DNA from: Planctomycetaceae bacterium | GTDB taxonomy: Bacteria > Planctomycetota > Planctomycetia > Pirellulales > UBA1268 | Assembly: GCA_947459185.1 (NCBI GenBank) | Contig: CANHCU010000009.1 | Coordinates: 1 to 54,379, forward strand | Direction of reading: 5' to 3' | DNA: 54,379 bases | Shown here: piece by piece, positions 53,281 to 54,379 of the stretch | Position numbering within the stretch: position 1 is the stretch's first letter | Layout: each line of letters opens with the position of its first letter | Made by a program: the position numbers and the translations under genes | The notes under the pieces: model-generated | What the model saw: only the letters and a program-made list of their open reading frames with translations | Databases searched by the model: none | Told to the model about the DNA's origin: nothing

Positions 53281-53399
53281 GGGCGGGCTCCCCGAACACC
53301 GAAGCGAGCGTCAGGCGCCTCGGCGAACCACGCGCACCATCATCCCCAAAGCGGCCGCCGAGCCGCCGTGCGAGCGAAGCGTGTTCGGGGAGCCCGCCC
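53281..53399. repeat. 119-bp palindromic hairpin, same family as the 31130-31524 array
   Basis: The first 19 bases (GGGCGGGCTCCCCGAACAC, 53281-53299) are exactly complementary to the last 19 (53381-53399). Inside are AGCGAGCG on the left and TGCGAGCGA on the right, which oppose each other as an internal loop, and an inner stem GGCGCCTCGGCG against CGCCGAGCCGCC. The same order of parts occurs in the tandem units near hemC, with different stem bases. It lies in the 342-bp gap between the aldo/keto reductase and the PH-domain gene; the rest of that gap shows no gene. Confidence 0.85.
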
Positions 53400-53417
53400 G
53401 GCGAGAATCGCCAGCGT

Positions 53418-53927
53418 TTACGCCGCGCCGACTGGCTCAGGCTGAAAAGCCTTCACGCTCACGTATGACTGCCGAACCTTCAGGCATGTCTGCCGGAACG
53501 GCTCGGGGCGACTGACTCCCGAAAGGCGAAGCGTCTCGATCGGGCCTCGTCGAAACACGAGGTCGCCACAGTCATACCACTCCTGCCCAGGCTTCACGAC
53601 CAGATCGATCGCGTCGAACCGATCAAGATCCACATACTGTTCCACCTTCGGGGTGATGCCCCGCTCCACCGTCACTCGACGGTTCGTCAGACGGTAGCGG
53701 CGAATCGCCCAAGGAAGCCGCATCGTCAGATACAGCGTCATGCCCAACGGTATGGTGGCCAGCAGGGCCAAACGACCGAACGATAGAGGGCCAAATCCAT
53801 CCTTGATGCGATAGAGCCTGCCCAGCGCTTGCCCCAACGACGTCGAGCCCACCGACGGCCAGACCGTCATAACTGTGGCTTCGGAAACCGCTGGCGGAGC
53901 AACACCGGCTATGGACTGCAGCATCAT
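53418..53927 (-). CDS. Membrane protein with bacterial PH domain
   Basis: A 169-aa protein. A hydrophobic segment lies at about residues 56-75 (LALLATIPLGMTLYLTMRLP), followed by a bacterial PH-like domain: IRRYRLTNRRVTVERGITPK, then QYVDLDRFDAIDLVV and DCGDLVFRRG. This is the YdbT/bPH_2 pattern, in which RYRLTNRR begins the domain. Function is unknown, but such proteins are usually membrane-associated and linked to envelope stress. The ATG at 53927 has AGG six bases upstream; an adjacent ATG at 53924 is the alternative. Confidence 0.8.
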   Translation of the reverse strand: MMLQSIAGVAPPAVSEATVMTVWPSVGSTSLGQALGRLYRIKDGFGPLSFGRLALLATIPLGMTLYLTMRLPWAIRRYRLTNRRVTVERGITPKVEQYVDLDRFDAIDLVVKPGQEWYDCGDLVFRRGPIETLRLSGVSRPEPFRQTCLKVRQSYVSVKAFQPEPVGAA

Positions 53928-54087
53928 GGCGCACCTACTGAAAACTGAAATGAGGGACGGCGTCTCAGTCGAGAGCCCGCATGGTACCGTGCCCCGCAAG
54001 CCGCGAAAGGGGCACGAACAACACAGGCCAATCCCGGCACCAATCGCCTCATCGATCTGGAAAAAAACCGACCATACAAAAAAAGAA

Positions 54088-54119
54088 ACCCGCTGGGGCT
54101 CGGCCGAGCCCCAGCGGGT
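54088..54119 (-). terminator. Strong intrinsic terminator (minus strand)
   Basis: ACCCGCTGGGGCTCGG is followed directly by its exact complement, a 16-bp perfect stem with almost no loop. On the minus strand it is followed by TTTCTTTTTTT, so it ends a leftward transcript that comes from the right of the window. It begins nine bases after the stop of the partial gene at 54128. Confidence 0.9.
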
Positions 54120-54127
54120 CCTGTTAT

Positions 54128-54379
54128 TCACTGGATCGTGGCAGTTGTGCCGGCGACCGGGACGAATCCCGGAAACCAGCTATCTCTTTCGGCGGCTTCT
54201 CCCGCTAATGCGGCGCACCTTTTCAGGCACTCCAGCATGACGGAAGCACGATCGTCTCCACAATAAGCTTTGAAGTACCAAGATTTTAACCTTGGCCTTC
54301 GTGACTTTTGGACTATGGGATTCCAGATTTCTGAAGTTCGTGCGAACACGAACCAAAAACCATTCCACCCATAGCTGCC
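54128..54379 (-). CDS. C-terminus of an unknown gene (5' end outside window)
   Basis: An open frame of about 83 codons enters from the right edge and ends at 54128 with a stop. It reads WNGFWFVFARTSEIWNPIVQ near the edge and ends SWFPGFVPVAGTTATIQ. The strong terminator nine bases after its stop is the best support that it is a real gene. The DNA here is clearly less GC-rich than the rest of the window, at least over 54250-54360. No family is recognised; a chance open frame remains possible. Confidence 0.4.
   Translation of the reverse strand, partial: GSYGWNGFWFVFARTSEIWNPIVQKSRRPRLKSWYFKAYCGDDRASVMLECLKRCAALAGEAAERDSWFPGFVPVAGTTATIQ

Overview
The window is a 54.4-kb stretch of GC-rich bacterial chromosome, most consistent with a planctomycete of the Pirellulales type. 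The evidence is lineage-style small and hypothetical proteins (a Cys-rich secreted protein with a GFYGTKWRKWPG core, and a 77-aa protein with YVFLYDDDSREETLRTL), LpxA and LptF/G-type outer-membrane genes, FliW/CsrA, and a respiratory complex I cluster without the NADH-input module. The taxonomic call is inference from family resemblance; no rRNA or other marker lies in the window.

Layout. 1-3962 (minus strand): lpd followed by aceE of the pyruvate dehydrogenase complex; aceE runs off the left edge. 4089-5718: an HTTM membrane protein and tRNA-Leu(UAG). 5756-12625: a secreted Cys/Pro-rich protein, a 1479-aa TPR protein, a small TPR protein and lpxA. 12832-20796: a six-gene chemosensory operon (receptor, CheW, CheR-TPR, Cys-rich CheW, CheA-REC hybrid, CheB) in the order wspABCDEF of the Pseudomonas Wsp surface-sensing system, with no diguanylate cyclase wspR next to it. 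20820-25176 (minus): hypothetical membrane protein, amidase and double-FHA protein. 25354-29057: M32 carboxypeptidase diverging from a BshB1-type deacetylase, a small conserved protein and a XerC/D recombinase. 29188-31089 (minus): a NarL-type response regulator and hemC. 31130-31524: three tandem palindromic repeats. 31549-35584: comF, an LptF/LptG permease, a lipoprotein, and the fliW-csrA pair. 35641-49296 (minus): a long run of genes transcribed from nuoI through nuoA, C, D, H, J, K, L, M and N to a hypothetical protein, tatD and a thioredoxin-fold protein. 49764-53075 (plus): a second csrA, tRNA-Glu(UUC), ferrochelatase hemH, a lipase-like hydrolase and an aldo/keto reductase. 53076-54379: a structured palindrome, a PH-domain membrane protein, a strong terminator and the end of an unknown gene.

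How the genes work together. The nuo genes encode the membrane arm plus NuoC, D and I of a proton-pumping quinone reductase; nuoB, E, F and G are not in the window. The Wsp-like operon holds a complete adapting phosphorelay whose output regulator must be encoded elsewhere or be the receiver fused to CheA. FliW and CsrA form a known protein-RNA regulatory switch for flagellin, and a second CsrA is encoded 14 kb away. The most distinctive non-coding signal is a hairpin family found at two distant places (three tandem copies at 31130-31524 and one at 53281-53399): the stems differ in sequence but keep pairing, and both share an internal loop made of two GCGAGCG motifs.
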